Of a DNA stretch of 64,000 nt, positions 43,072 through 51,914 are shown in pieces. Made by a program: the position numbers and the translations under genes. A model generated the notes under the pieces. That model saw only the letters and a program-made list of their open reading frames with translations. It was not told the origin of the DNA and did no database searches. Origin of the DNA: Paranoxybacillus vitaminiphilus (lineage in GTDB: Bacteria > Bacillota > Bacilli > Bacillales > Anoxybacillaceae). Every line of letters begins with the position of its first letter. The stretch's first letter is position 1. The DNA is taken from positions 34,846 through 98,845 of the forward strand of contig NZ_QLMH01000012.1 of NCBI RefSeq assembly GCF_003259935.1, read 5' to 3'.

Positions 43072-43536
43072 TCATGAGAATCCTTTACCTATCATGAGAT
43101 ATAAGATTAAAACAGGAAGCAGTGTTGCAATAGTTCCGAATATCATCCAGAGCAATGATGCTCGGCGGTACTCTTCCGTGTTGAACTCATTTTCCGCCGT
43201 TTGAGCGCTGAGCCGTATCATCTTGCGCTGTAAGGGGATCAGCACCCCTGCCCAAAGAATTCCTGTCAATACAAACAATACGAATGACAAGGTCAGCCAA
43301 TTGAACCCCGAAATGAGATACCCCGCCCGAACGGCCATCCAAACACCGGATGTGATGATGAGCAGCAGTCCCGGAATCGTGAAAACGAAATCGGCAAGCA
43401 TGACGTTTTTTGCTGCACTGTGGATTAATTCAAGATTCCCTGTTTGATCTGCCCGTACTTTCCAAAAAGCAGTAATGATAATGTTGCCTAAAAAAAGGAC
43501 AACTCCGACAACATGCAAAAATAACAGAAACTCCAT
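43072..43536 (-). CDS. DUF2269-family integral membrane protein
   Basis: A 154-residue protein with four predicted helices: FLLFLHVVGVVLFLGNIIITAF, FVFTIPGLLLIITSGVWMA, LTLSFVLFVLTGILWAGVLI and LLWMIFGTIATLLPVLILYLMI. The conserved early histidine (FLHVVG) is typical of DUF2269. It starts 10 bases after the TetR gene stop, so the two form an operon. Function unknown; possibly a small transporter or redox-related membrane protein. Confidence 0.8.
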   Translation of the reverse strand: MEFLLFLHVVGVVLFLGNIIITAFWKVRADQTGNLELIHSAAKNVMLADFVFTIPGLLLIITSGVWMAVRAGYLISGFNWLTLSFVLFVLTGILWAGVLIPLQRKMIRLSAQTAENEFNTEEYRRASLLWMIFGTIATLLPVLILYLMIGKGFS

Positions 43537-43546
43537 ATGTCGACCC

Positions 43547-44149
43547 CTACCTTTCTTCCTTTGGCTGAAGCATGCTAGACATCAGCTCAGCAAAATCCTT
43601 GTTATGAAAGAAATAGCTATTTGAATCAATGGCGCTGCGCATTCGCAGACCAAATGAAATGAGCATAAACAATTCTGCTGTTTTGTCGGCATCGATGAAC
43701 TGTGGGATTACCCCTGCCTCTTGTCCAGCAACTATCCACAATTTGGACATGTGGACGGCTTGTTCATAATACTGTTGAAGTATTTTCTTAACAACAGGCT
43801 GATCGCTTTTTCCGAGAAGATACATTAGTACTTGATTGCCGGGATCTTTCGGATTTTCCAGATCCGACAATCGGGCGGTGATTTCATGCATTGGCTCTTC
43901 AAATGATTTTCTTTGCGAAGCCGTATTGAAAAAACGCTGGTTGATTTCTCCCAGCCTTTCTTTCAACACCCAGCTGAAAAGCTCGTCTTTGCTGTTTACA
44001 TAATGGAAAATGGCACCTTTAGACAAGCCGGAGCGTTCCATAATGTCATTGAGTGTCGTATTGGTGCACCCTTTTTCACCAATCAAATCTTTCACAGCAT
44101 CCAGCAGCAATCGTTTCGTTTGTTCCCGTTTTTGTTTCCGCTTCATCAT
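43547..44149 (-). CDS. TetR/AcrR-family regulator
   Basis: A 200-residue repressor: HTH in TTLNDIMERSGLSKGAIFHYVNSKDELF (about residues 26-53), with a C-terminal ligand domain. ATG 44149 has GGGAGGAAA directly upstream; a TTG four codons earlier lies in the SD region. It precedes the DUF2269 gene in the same direction and a palindrome lies in front of it, so it probably represses itself and the membrane gene. Confidence 0.9.
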   Translation of the reverse strand: MMKRKQKREQTKRLLLDAVKDLIGEKGCTNTTLNDIMERSGLSKGAIFHYVNSKDELFSWVLKERLGEINQRFFNTASQRKSFEEPMHEITARLSDLENPKDPGNQVLMYLLGKSDQPVVKKILQQYYEQAVHMSKLWIVAGQEAGVIPQFIDADKTAELFMLISFGLRMRSAIDSNSYFFHNKDFAELMSSMLQPKEER

Positions 44150-44183
44150 GTTTCCTCCCAATGTTATTTATAATCAATTATAA

Positions 44184-44200
44184 AAACCGACTGTCGGTTT
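44184..44200 (+). promoter_or_regulatory. TetR-type operator
   Basis: AAACCGAC-T-GTCGGTTT is a perfect 8-bp inverted repeat around one base, 35 bases upstream of the TetR gene start. Confidence 0.75.
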
Positions 44201-44605
44201 GTAAATAGGGTTCATTCATATTTTGATTTAGATAGAAATGTATGTTTTTAGATGAATGAAGTGTGGGATATCGTTCGACATCGGGCTGACTGTTTGCAGC
44301 TTGTTTTTCTATTTTCTATCGTTACTTGATAGGGAAGACAACATGACGATGTTGACATTCACACAAAATTCATTGAACAAAAAAGGAATTTTTCTTTGAG
44401 TGTAGAATATGGGAATTATAATCGGGAAATGGGGAATTTTGTCTCGGAAAGAACTTTTGGCTGTTAGATATTTCGATATATAATTAACGTGAAATGTGGT
44501 AAAGGATAGAAAGATTTCTCAATATTAATAAATATTGTTTAGAATAAAGCAGATATTTTTAACGGCTCTAAAAAATTGAAACAGAAGATCGAAAGGGGAA
44601 TTTTC
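44201..44605. other. AT-rich gene-free stretch before the cas region
   Basis: No supported gene. A TATAAT hexamer occurs at 44479-44484 without a good -35. ATTGAAAC, identical to the CRISPR repeat's 3' end, appears near 44575, but without any more of the repeat it is probably chance. Confidence 0.4.
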
Positions 44606-44665
44606 ATGGATGTAGAGCTTTTTACTGTCAGTTCTAATCCGCTGTCTGTTTATATTGATGATTGA
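44606..44665 (+). pseudogene. Short ORF with strong SD upstream of cas10, probably truncated
   Basis: GAAAGGGGA precedes ATG 44606; the frame gives MDVELFTVSSNPLSVYIDD and stops at 44665. The strong SD followed by so early a stop suggests the beginning of a gene broken by a nonsense mutation or shift. The downstream frame (44712-45050) may be its continuation. Confidence 0.4.
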
Positions 44666-44711
44666 GATGATCTTCATGGCAAGATATTTAATATGCACAA
44701 CATAAAAAATA

Positions 44712-45050
44712 GTGCATTTGTTCTATAATATTTATGCTGATGATAGGACGGTTTATAAGATGATTGTTGAAAATGGTATGGTTTTCATTCCTGATGTACA
44801 AATGAAATGGTATTTAAGGAAATACGTATCGAAATTAAAGAGTATGGATGACTCATGCGATCATTCCATTTTTGACAAATTGTTCTATCTATCAGATAGA
44901 GAAGCGATAATTTCAAAAAGATCTATTGCTGAGTATGAAAGAATTGTTCAAAAACTTGGGGAGGTCGTTCAAGGGGAAAGATGCAAATCGTATTTAAATA
45001 CTGCTTTATTTTATGATTTACAAATATTGAAGTATAGAAGTAATCGCTAA
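44712..45050 (+). CDS. Unidentified protein or gene remnant next to cas10
   Basis: An open frame of 112 residues (GTG start, no SD) rich in Lys, Asp and Tyr, with stretches such as NIYADDRTVYKMIVENGM and YLRKYVSKLKSMDDSC. I do not recognise a family. With the short ORF just upstream it may represent one broken gene, or it may be a small cas-associated protein read by coupling. Low confidence that it is translated as drawn. Confidence 0.35.
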   Translation: MHLFYNIYADDRTVYKMIVENGMVFIPDVQMKWYLRKYVSKLKSMDDSCDHSIFDKLFYLSDREAIISKRSIAEYERIVQKLGEVVQGERCKSYLNTALFYDLQILKYRSNR

Positions 45051-45211
45051 AAAGTCTGATTGAAAAATGACAGCTTGGAATCCAACTGTATTCCATACTA
45101 AAAGAAAGAGATGTTTTTCTCTTTTTAGAAGATTTTTTTGTCATGTGAATTACTCAAAGAAACTTATTATATCAAGGAGCATTCAAAATTATTATTTAAG
45201 ATGGTGAAACT

Positions 45212-47440
45212 ATGAATAAAAACCCTAATTTTCAATACGTCGAAAAAGCCTTAATCAAAATATTAATGAATCGTTTTTCAGCGTTTCTTCCTCAAGATGA
45301 TTTACGTAAAATTAAAGAGTGTTTAAGTATGTCGAACTTCTCATATGACTTAATAGAGGATACAAGCTTATTTGAATTAATTGAAGAGGGAACAGGTCGA
45401 TTCCCTTCACCATTACGCTCTATTTTTAGTCAATTATCTCTTTCCCATGAGAAACCTATCCCATCTTATTATGCTCCAATGCCATTACACGAACCTTTTA
45501 TGACACCGAGTGAAGTTCCACCAAGTCTGAACACCCTAGAGAATTACTGGAAAACAATTGCGAAAGAGTTTTGTCGATTTTGGTCTAATTGCCCTGATGA
45601 TGCTCAAGTTCGTATTAGTTACTTTCTTTATTGGGCAGATCAATGGCTCTCGAATATACCAGTAGGGAGTAAAAAGGAATCAGTCCCATTATCTGTATAT
45701 ATTCGTTTAGTTGCATCCATAGCATCTGTTATTCAAAAAGGTGAACATTTGACTTTATTAATGGGTGATATCTCAGGCATCCAGCGTTATTTATTTGATA
45801 TTTCCAGAATAGGTGGTGGAAGTGTCGCAAAACTTCTTCGTGCTAGAAGCTTCTCATTAGGACTTATTGCAGACGCTGCCGCTTACGATTTACTTGAACG
45901 TTTAGGTTTACCAGTATGGAACTTAGTTTTATCAGCAGGTGGTGTTTTTTATCTACTTGCACCAAAAGGCATTGATACATTTATAGAGCAATGGAAAAAA
46001 GAAATCAATCAAAATCTTTATGAAAAATATCACGGTACCATTGTTCTTCACACAAGTAAAACTGAGGTCTCTCTTCATCATCTAGAAAATGACTTTCCTT
46101 CTTGCTTAACGAACCTTTTTCAACAAATAAGAAAATCGAAGAGTCGTAGCTTTGAAGAAATATTGATTCAAGATGGAAAATGGAATGAAGATGTTTTTAT
46201 CCATCCTGTTAATACAACAGAAGAGTTTTGCAAAAGTTGTCGTCGTTACCCAGCTGATGCTGGGAATAAGGAGAGGATCTGTAAGTATTGTCAAGAAGAT
46301 GAAAAAATAGGAAAGTTAATTCCTAAAACAAAGTATATTGTTTTTCATCAAAGAAATGGAGATATATCCATATTTCCAAATGTATCTGTTTCTCTAATAC
46401 AGGAAGAAGAGGACATTCCAGCCGACTCAAAATGGATAGTCATTATAAATCAACACCCAATTCCTCAAAAAGGAGTTCCTATTCAACAACGCTGGATGAC
46501 TAACTATATTCCTACAGCTCCAAAAGGAGGTTGTAACCATTGCAAGGAACAAGGTTTGTTCACAGAAGAGGGAACACCTTTAAGTTTTAATTGTCTAGCT
46601 TCACTAGCAAAAGGAAAAGAAAGAATAGCATATTTAAAGGCTGATGTTGACCGGCTCGGAATGCTCTTCTCATTCGGATTAAGAAACAAAGATGAACGCT
46701 ATACATTGGATGAAATAATGACTCTAAGCCGTTACTTAGAACGATTTTTTGCCGGTCATGTGAACGAGATGCTTGAAAAAAAATATCGAAACATCTACAC
46801 CGTTTTTTCAGGCGGGGATGATTTGTTCCTAATTGGTCCATGGAACGAAGTTATTGAGTTTGTGAAAGAAATTCATCAACAGTTCGTTACGTATGTAGGT
46901 GGAAATACGGATGTAACGCTTTCAGCAGGAATAGAAATCGTCCGTTCGAGAATACCGTTACCACATGTAACAAAAATGGTAGAAGAACAGCTCGAGTTCG
47001 CGAAAGAAAAACCGGGTTACAACCGAAAACTTGAAGGAAGAAATCAAATAGCTATCCGACGTAAACCGGTTGAATGGGGAGATTTTGAAAAGATTCTTAG
47101 CGAAGCTAAAAGATTAGGAAAATGGTGTCTTAAAGGGTGTATTTCATCGTCGTTTTTACACAAGCTGTATTACTTTGCTAATATGTACCAATCGCTACAA
47201 AAAGGACAAGGGAGTGCTTTTAAACTAGTTCCATTATTAAATGACCAAATCCAAAGGAATATTACAGGAACATTCGAAAACAAGCAACAAGAGATCGAAA
47301 ATTGGTTTTCCCAATTACTACAAATAGATGTAGCCGAAGTCCGATGGAAATGGGCACATATGAAGCTCATTTTAGAGGTAGCACAACTTTATCGAGAAAG
47401 CGAGGAGGAAGACTCATATGGAAATCAAAACATATCTTAA
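45212..47440 (+). CDS. cas10: Type III-A CRISPR Cas10/Csm1, without HD motif
   Basis: Large subunit of the Csm complex (742 residues). On target RNA binding, the Palm2 domain makes cyclic oligoadenylates that activate Csm6. Palm1 is recognised by LLMGDISGIQRYLFDI (about residues 187-202). The zinc-binding cysteines are CKSCRR/CKYCQ (near 340-370) and CNHC (near 440). Palm2 has LKADVDRLG and the cyclase motif G534-G-D-D537 in FSGGDDLFLIG. The N-terminal 170 residues keep an HD-like helix (FLYWADQWLS) but no His-Asp pair, so ssDNA cleavage is probably lost. First gene of the operon; csm2 overlaps its end. Confidence 0.95.
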   Translation: MNKNPNFQYVEKALIKILMNRFSAFLPQDDLRKIKECLSMSNFSYDLIEDTSLFELIEEGTGRFPSPLRSIFSQLSLSHEKPIPSYYAPMPLHEPFMTPSEVPPSLNTLENYWKTIAKEFCRFWSNCPDDAQVRISYFLYWADQWLSNIPVGSKKESVPLSVYIRLVASIASVIQKGEHLTLLMGDISGIQRYLFDISRIGGGSVAKLLRARSFSLGLIADAAAYDLLERLGLPVWNLVLSAGGVFYLLAPKGIDTFIEQWKKEINQNLYEKYHGTIVLHTSKTEVSLHHLENDFPSCLTNLFQQIRKSKSRSFEEILIQDGKWNEDVFIHPVNTTEEFCKSCRRYPADAGNKERICKYCQEDEKIGKLIPKTKYIVFHQRNGDISIFPNVSVSLIQEEEDIPADSKWIVIINQHPIPQKGVPIQQRWMTNYIPTAPKGGCNHCKEQGLFTEEGTPLSFNCLASLAKGKERIAYLKADVDRLGMLFSFGLRNKDERYTLDEIMTLSRYLERFFAGHVNEMLEKKYRNIYTVFSGGDDLFLIGPWNEVIEFVKEIHQQFVTYVGGNTDVTLSAGIEIVRSRIPLPHVTKMVEEQLEFAKEKPGYNRKLEGRNQIAIRRKPVEWGDFEKILSEAKRLGKWCLKGCISSSFLHKLYYFANMYQSLQKGQGSAFKLVPLLNDQIQRNITGTFENKQQEIENWFSQLLQIDVAEVRWKWAHMKLILEVAQLYRESEEEDSYGNQNIS

Positions 47441-47822
47441 TACAGGTTATTTCGATGAGTCAGGAAATTATAAAAGAGAAATATACATTGACTGGGCAAA
47501 AGCGATCGCATCCAAACTTAAACAAGATAAGATGACAAGTGCTTCCATCCGCCGCTTTTATGGTCGTGTACGCGCCTTATCGACAATGTTCAGAGATGAA
47601 GAAACATTTCAAAGAAATAAACACGAACTACAAAAATTAATTCCTCTTGTTTACTATTCATTGCAACGCGATCAAGCAAATGTTCCAGAATCTTTTAAAG
47701 ACTTTCTGGAAGTAAATGTGCGGCTTGCGGAACAAAGTTTGAAAGATTTTAAAGCGTTTGTTGATCATTTTCAATCGGTAGTTGCCTTTTTTCCAAAAGA
47801 AGATCAAAAAGGAAGAAACTAA
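47418..47822 (+). CDS. csm2: Csm2, small subunit of the type III-A complex
   Basis: An alpha-helical protein of 134 residues that lines the complex alongside the target RNA. The core SASIRRFYGRVRALSTMF and the C-terminal FKDFLEVNVRLAEQSLKDFKAFVDHFQSVVAFF stretches are typical of Csm2. ATG 47418 lies within the last 23 bases of cas10, with AGGAGG upstream, which suggests translational coupling. Confidence 0.93.
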   Translation: MEIKTYLNTGYFDESGNYKREIYIDWAKAIASKLKQDKMTSASIRRFYGRVRALSTMFRDEETFQRNKHELQKLIPLVYYSLQRDQANVPESFKDFLEVNVRLAEQSLKDFKAFVDHFQSVVAFFPKEDQKGRN

Positions 47823-47843
47823 TACAGAAAGGAGAAATGATAC

Positions 47844-48545
47844 ATGAAATTAAATAAATTCATTCAAGTGCAAGCTATTATGAAATGTGAAACGGGGTTA
47901 CGTATCGGCGGATCTAATGAGTCGATTGAAATTGGCGGAGTAGACAACCCAATTATTCGAGATCCAATCAGTGGATTACCATACGTTCCAGGTTCTTCAC
48001 TAAAGGGAAAAATGCGTTCTCTTTTAGAATCGATATACGGTCGGTTTGAAACAAAAGAAGGAAAAAGAGTAGAGAGGAGAAATGGACAACCGTGTGGATG
48101 TGCTGCACGCTTTTGCACTGTATGTAAAGTATTTGGCCCACACAAAAATCCACGACATCATCTAGGACCTTCTCGTTTAATTGTTCGCGATGCTCACCTT
48201 ACAAAAGAATGGGAAGAAAAGTTGTCACAACTTCAACTAGAAAAAGGGCTGAATCTTGCTGATTATAAATGGGAAAATACAATTGATCGCATTAAAATGA
48301 GCGCTACACCAAGAGGACTTGAGCGAGTGCCTGCTGGGACTGAATTTACAGTGGAGTTCGTTTTAAAAGTATATGACGGTGACGACGAACAAGAAATGAT
48401 TGAATTTTTTGCTCACGGATTAAAGCTACTAGAACATGATTATTTAGGGGGATCTGGAAGCAGAGGATATGGAAAAGTTTCTTTCAATTTTATTAAAAAG
48501 CTTCAAAAAGATGCAAAAACATTGAGAGAATTAGAGCTTGTTTAA
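47844..48545 (+). CDS. csm3: Csm3, backbone Cas7-like RNase of the complex
   Basis: A RAMP protein of 233 residues that forms the filament along the crRNA and cuts target RNA every six bases. The candidate catalytic residue is D34 in EIGGVDNPIIRDP, matching Csm3 D33 of Streptococcus thermophilus. PYVPGSSLKGKMRSLLES follows. A cysteine-rich insert (CGCAARFCTVCKVFG) likely binds zinc. The glycine-rich end YLGGSGSRGYGKV is typical. AGAAAGGAG precedes the ATG. It may also cap the filament, since csm5 is absent. Confidence 0.95.
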   Translation: MKLNKFIQVQAIMKCETGLRIGGSNESIEIGGVDNPIIRDPISGLPYVPGSSLKGKMRSLLESIYGRFETKEGKRVERRNGQPCGCAARFCTVCKVFGPHKNPRHHLGPSRLIVRDAHLTKEWEEKLSQLQLEKGLNLADYKWENTIDRIKMSATPRGLERVPAGTEFTVEFVLKVYDGDDEQEMIEFFAHGLKLLEHDYLGGSGSRGYGKVSFNFIKKLQKDAKTLRELELV

Positions 48546-48558
48546 GGATGTGAGTGTT

Positions 48559-49527
48559 TTGCAAATTTATGAAATAACCGTTCGCTTGCAAAGCCCGTTC
48601 CTTACACCATGGCATGCTGATACCATTTTTGGGCATTTAGCGTGGGTTTACAAAGAGTTAAATGGAGAAGAATCGTTTGAGGATTGGCTCCTTCTTTTTA
48701 AGGAGGGAAGACCGCCGTTTATACTTTCGGATGCATGGATAAAAGGGTTATACCCTAAACCAATGATTCCGCCACCAGAAAGAGCAGCGCATACATTTGA
48801 GGAACAACTTGAACAAGCAAAAAAAGGTAAAATGCTCAAAAAAGTTAAGTATTTTACGGAAAATATGTTTTTAAAAGTCATTACCGGTAATTACGAAACT
48901 ATACTTCATGAAGAACACGAAAGAGACTTATTAGTAGATTATAAGCGTAGTGTATCTCTGCATAACACCATTGACCGCGAACTAGGGCACTCTCTTCAAG
49001 AAAACGGGGTTTATGAACTGGAGTCAATGTACCTTCAAGACTTTCAATTACTTTCAATATTTGTAAGAGCAGAAAGCGAAAGTGTTATTAAGGAGCTCTT
49101 ACATCTTTTTGAAATAGTATCAGTAGAGGGATTTGGAAAGAAAAAAAGCATTGGGTTCGGCCGTTTCTCTATACTTGGAATGAAACAACGTTCAGACTTA
49201 GATACGGCGCAATCTGGCGGGGATGCGGTTTTGTGGCTTAGCCATGGAGTTCCTAAAAAATTAGATCCCGTCAGCGGATGGTACCAAATCGAAACAAAAT
49301 ACGGGAAGGTTGGAAATACATATTCTTTAGGAAACACCCCATTTAAAAAACCGTTTACCCGAATTAAACCAGGTGCCGTTTTTCGTGTAGACAAGCCATT
49401 TCCTTTTTATGGACGGATGGTCGAAAATATACATCCATATTTACACGAAGTTGTTCAATATGGATACGCATTTGCCATTCCTATTAAACTGCCAAAATAT
49501 ATAAAAAAGGAGAAAAGCTCGATATGA
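48559..49527 (+). CDS. csm4: Csm4, Cas5-like cap that binds the crRNA 5' handle
   Basis: A RAMP protein of 322 residues with the N-terminal TPWHADTIFGHLAWV segment typical of Csm4, VEGFGKKKSIGFGRF as the glycine-rich loop, and GNTPFKKPFTRIKPGAVF in the second half. It should hold the crRNA 5' end and contact Cas10. TTG 48559 is chosen because AAGGATG is eight bases upstream; the earlier in-frame TTG overlaps csm3. Its stop overlaps the csm6 start (ATGA), leaving no room for csm5. Confidence 0.9.
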   Translation: MQIYEITVRLQSPFLTPWHADTIFGHLAWVYKELNGEESFEDWLLLFKEGRPPFILSDAWIKGLYPKPMIPPPERAAHTFEEQLEQAKKGKMLKKVKYFTENMFLKVITGNYETILHEEHERDLLVDYKRSVSLHNTIDRELGHSLQENGVYELESMYLQDFQLLSIFVRAESESVIKELLHLFEIVSVEGFGKKKSIGFGRFSILGMKQRSDLDTAQSGGDAVLWLSHGVPKKLDPVSGWYQIETKYGKVGNTYSLGNTPFKKPFTRIKPGAVFRVDKPFPFYGRMVENIHPYLHEVVQYGYAFAIPIKLPKYIKKEKSSI

Positions 49528-50897
49528 AAATACTGCTTAGTTTCGTTGGAAATAGAGATCCTTTGGCGAACGATGGCACAGAGGGAGCGATAGTTGCTGC
49601 TTTTAAGGCATTACAACCGGATTGGGTGTATTTATTTCCAACGGTGAAAAGTCCAACAAGTAAAAGTGATACAGAAGAAAATGCGGAGGAAACAAAAGAG
49701 TATATTCTTGGTTTAGCAAAAGAAATGGGAAAAGAGGTTCATATCTCCATAATCCCTATTCAAGTAATGAATCCAACAGATGTGCAAGAAATTATTGAAG
49801 AAATGCGTCAAATCATTCGTAAAATTGTTCAAGAAACGAGTCGTGAACATGTAGAGTACCTTGTTTCAATTTCTTCTGGTACTCCTCAAATGCAAATGTG
49901 TTGGGCGTTACTCGTTTTTTCACGCATCATTCAAGGGAAATTGTATCAAGTTGTCGCTCCCCAATTTGCTGAGGAGAAAGAGCGAGTAAAGGAAGTAAAT
50001 ATAGCTTATTTAGAAGAAGAAAATATACTTAGACAGATTCAGGATTTACTAAATAAATATCAATTTTCTACAGCTGCAGATCGCCTTTCTTATTTAGCGA
50101 AAGAAGTAACACAATATGGAAGTCGGCAAAAGCTTGCGGAAACTTTAACACATCTAGTACAGGGATATATGTATTGGGACATGCTTCGGTATGAAGACGC
50201 TTATAATAAATTAAAGGAAGTAAAGGCATCGATTAAAAGAGAGTTTATTGAATTGGAACCGATAGTAGATGAACAGCTCAAAGTGTTGGGTTCTTTACGT
50301 GAGATTTATGAAGTTGTGACTGAGGATGGTCAATACAGTAGTAAGTTAGACATTGGGTTAATTTTAGTAGATTTATATCATAATATGCTGCGTCGTTATG
50401 TAGAAGGAAATTATGCGGATGCACTTGCTCGCTTCTGGAGAATTTATGAAGAAGGGTTATTTTATGTTTTAAGAAGAATCGGCGTAAATCCCAAAAATCT
50501 TAATAAAAGTTCAAAAGAAGACTATAAAGCAGTAGCCATGAAGCACTCATCTAATGGACAATTAACATTAAGTTCAGCAGCTAAAGTTTTAAAAGAAATC
50601 AACCTACAATATGTGAGAGAGATGGATCAAATTGTAGTTGAAGTAGCAGGCAAAAAGAAACAATCGCTATCCAACAATTTAGAATATCTTCGCAAGTTAC
50701 GAAATAGTTCTTATGCGGCTCATGGATTATTACCAGTTAAGGCAGATGATGCAGAATTGGCAGTGAAATCCGCTGAACATTTTTTACACTTCATTTTACA
50801 AAAGCATAATATGCAATCAAAAAGTTACTTAGATTTCTATCCTTTCGATCGGTCTTTCTATGGCAGTAAGTTAAATAAAGTGTTAAGTTCTTCATAA
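49524..50897 (+). CDS. csm6: Csm6-type CARF-HEPN ribonuclease
   Basis: A stand-alone RNase of 457 residues activated by cyclic oligoadenylate from Cas10. The N-terminal CARF domain begins MKILLSFVGNRDPLANDG and has the ligand-loop SISSGTPQMQM near residues 114-124. The C-terminal HEPN domain has the R-x6-H motif RNSSYAAH (R393, H400). A helical linker lies between, and dimerisation is expected. ATG 49524 overlaps the csm4 stop by four bases. It indicates an abortive or dormancy type of response. Confidence 0.92.
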   Translation: MKILLSFVGNRDPLANDGTEGAIVAAFKALQPDWVYLFPTVKSPTSKSDTEENAEETKEYILGLAKEMGKEVHISIIPIQVMNPTDVQEIIEEMRQIIRKIVQETSREHVEYLVSISSGTPQMQMCWALLVFSRIIQGKLYQVVAPQFAEEKERVKEVNIAYLEEENILRQIQDLLNKYQFSTAADRLSYLAKEVTQYGSRQKLAETLTHLVQGYMYWDMLRYEDAYNKLKEVKASIKREFIELEPIVDEQLKVLGSLREIYEVVTEDGQYSSKLDIGLILVDLYHNMLRRYVEGNYADALARFWRIYEEGLFYVLRRIGVNPKNLNKSSKEDYKAVAMKHSSNGQLTLSSAAKVLKEINLQYVREMDQIVVEVAGKKKQSLSNNLEYLRKLRNSSYAAHGLLPVKADDAELAVKSAEHFLHFILQKHNMQSKSYLDFYPFDRSFYGSKLNKVLSSS

Positions 50898-50952
50898 GAT
50901 ATCTCTGCAAATTCAATGCGATTTGTGCACCAGAAAGAAGGTAGATTTTTAT

Positions 50953-51696
50953 ATGAGAATTACGTTGAAGTTGAAACCTTCAACTTCAGAAATATCATTG
51001 CCTCTTCATTATCAATCAACTGTTCAAGGCATGTTATATCACTCAATGCGGTCGCAATATTTGTCCGATTTCATCCATAACAAAGGGTATCAAAAAGAAA
51101 AACGGACATTCAAATTGTTTACGTTTAGCCGATTGCTTGGAAAACATGAATTGCAAATAGATAAAAAGCAAATTGTATTTTACGATGAAGTCACTTGTCA
51201 CATCGGGACCGCTATTACTGAAATGGGAAAAGAGTTAATCGATCGCTTCACAAATCAAACCGAACTGGAATTAGGGAACAATCGATGTTTAATCCAAGGT
51301 ATTGAAGTTGAAAACAAAAAAGTTGAACGAGAAGAAGTCATCATTGAAATGCTTTCACCAATAACTGTTTATTCTACTTATTCCTCTTTAGATGGCAAAA
51401 GAAAAACACACTATTTTCAACCGTTGGATCCTATGTTCTCCCAATTGGTTGAAAGAAATTTTGTGAATAAATACGAAGCGGCTTATCATCAAAAACCACT
51501 ATCACGATTAATCATCGAGCCGCTGGAAGTAACTCGTAAAGATAAAGTGGTTACTAAATTTAAAGATTTTTACGTTACGGCTTGGTTAGGAAGATATCGT
51601 TTGAAATCATCTCCAGAGTATTTGACGTTTTTATATAATACTGGTTTGGGTGGACGGAACTCCCAAGGGTTTGGCATGTTCCGCATTATTGATTAA
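50953..51696 (+). CDS. cas6: Cas6 pre-crRNA endoribonuclease
   Basis: A double-ferredoxin RAMP RNase of 247 residues that cuts within the repeats to leave the ATTGAAAC handle. It starts MRITLKLKPS; a His-containing helix (STVQGMLYHSM, about residues 26-36) is the likely catalytic site, and the C-terminus has the glycine-rich loop GLGGRNSQGFGMFRI. ATG 50953 has AGAAGG upstream; an in-frame extension of ten codons is open but has no SD. It is the last gene of the operon and would process both arrays. Confidence 0.92.
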   Translation: MRITLKLKPSTSEISLPLHYQSTVQGMLYHSMRSQYLSDFIHNKGYQKEKRTFKLFTFSRLLGKHELQIDKKQIVFYDEVTCHIGTAITEMGKELIDRFTNQTELELGNNRCLIQGIEVENKKVEREEVIIEMLSPITVYSTYSSLDGKRKTHYFQPLDPMFSQLVERNFVNKYEAAYHQKPLSRLIIEPLEVTRKDKVVTKFKDFYVTAWLGRYRLKSSPEYLTFLYNTGLGGRNSQGFGMFRIID

Positions 51697-51708
51697 AACG
51701 TTTCAACT

Positions 51709-51753
51709 GTCGTCACTCTCCAATCACACAAAAGTGCTTAGGGGATTGACGAC
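51709..51753 (+). repeat. Leader-type hairpin downstream of cas6
   Basis: GTCGTCACTCTCCAATC, then GGGGATTGACGAC, matches the hairpin found in both CRISPR leaders at many positions, and CGTTTCAAC, similar to an inverted repeat end, precedes it. It may be the relic of a third leader or array, or an operon terminator built from it (TTTTCTTTTTTC follows). Confidence 0.6.
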
Positions 51754-51914
51754 ATTTTCTTTTTTCAGTTTACAATCCTCTTGGTATTGTGGTTTTTTAG
51801 AGTTTATAGGTTTATAAATTAACTTTAAAACAAAAGTTTATTGACTGAGACAATAAATTAAACTAGAATAAATTTATATTGGCCAAGACAATTTTTCCCT
51901 AGGGATGTGGTTCA

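Noticed and set aside
44575..44582. ATTGAAAC near the cas operon as a CRISPR repeat remnant
   Set aside because: Only eight bases match and the surrounding sequence shows no further repeat similarity.
48559..49527. Reading this gene as csm5 rather than csm4
   Set aside because: The N-terminal HADTIFGHLAW segment and the PFKKPFTRIKPGAVF stretch are those of Csm4/Cas5-like proteins; Csm5 lacks them.
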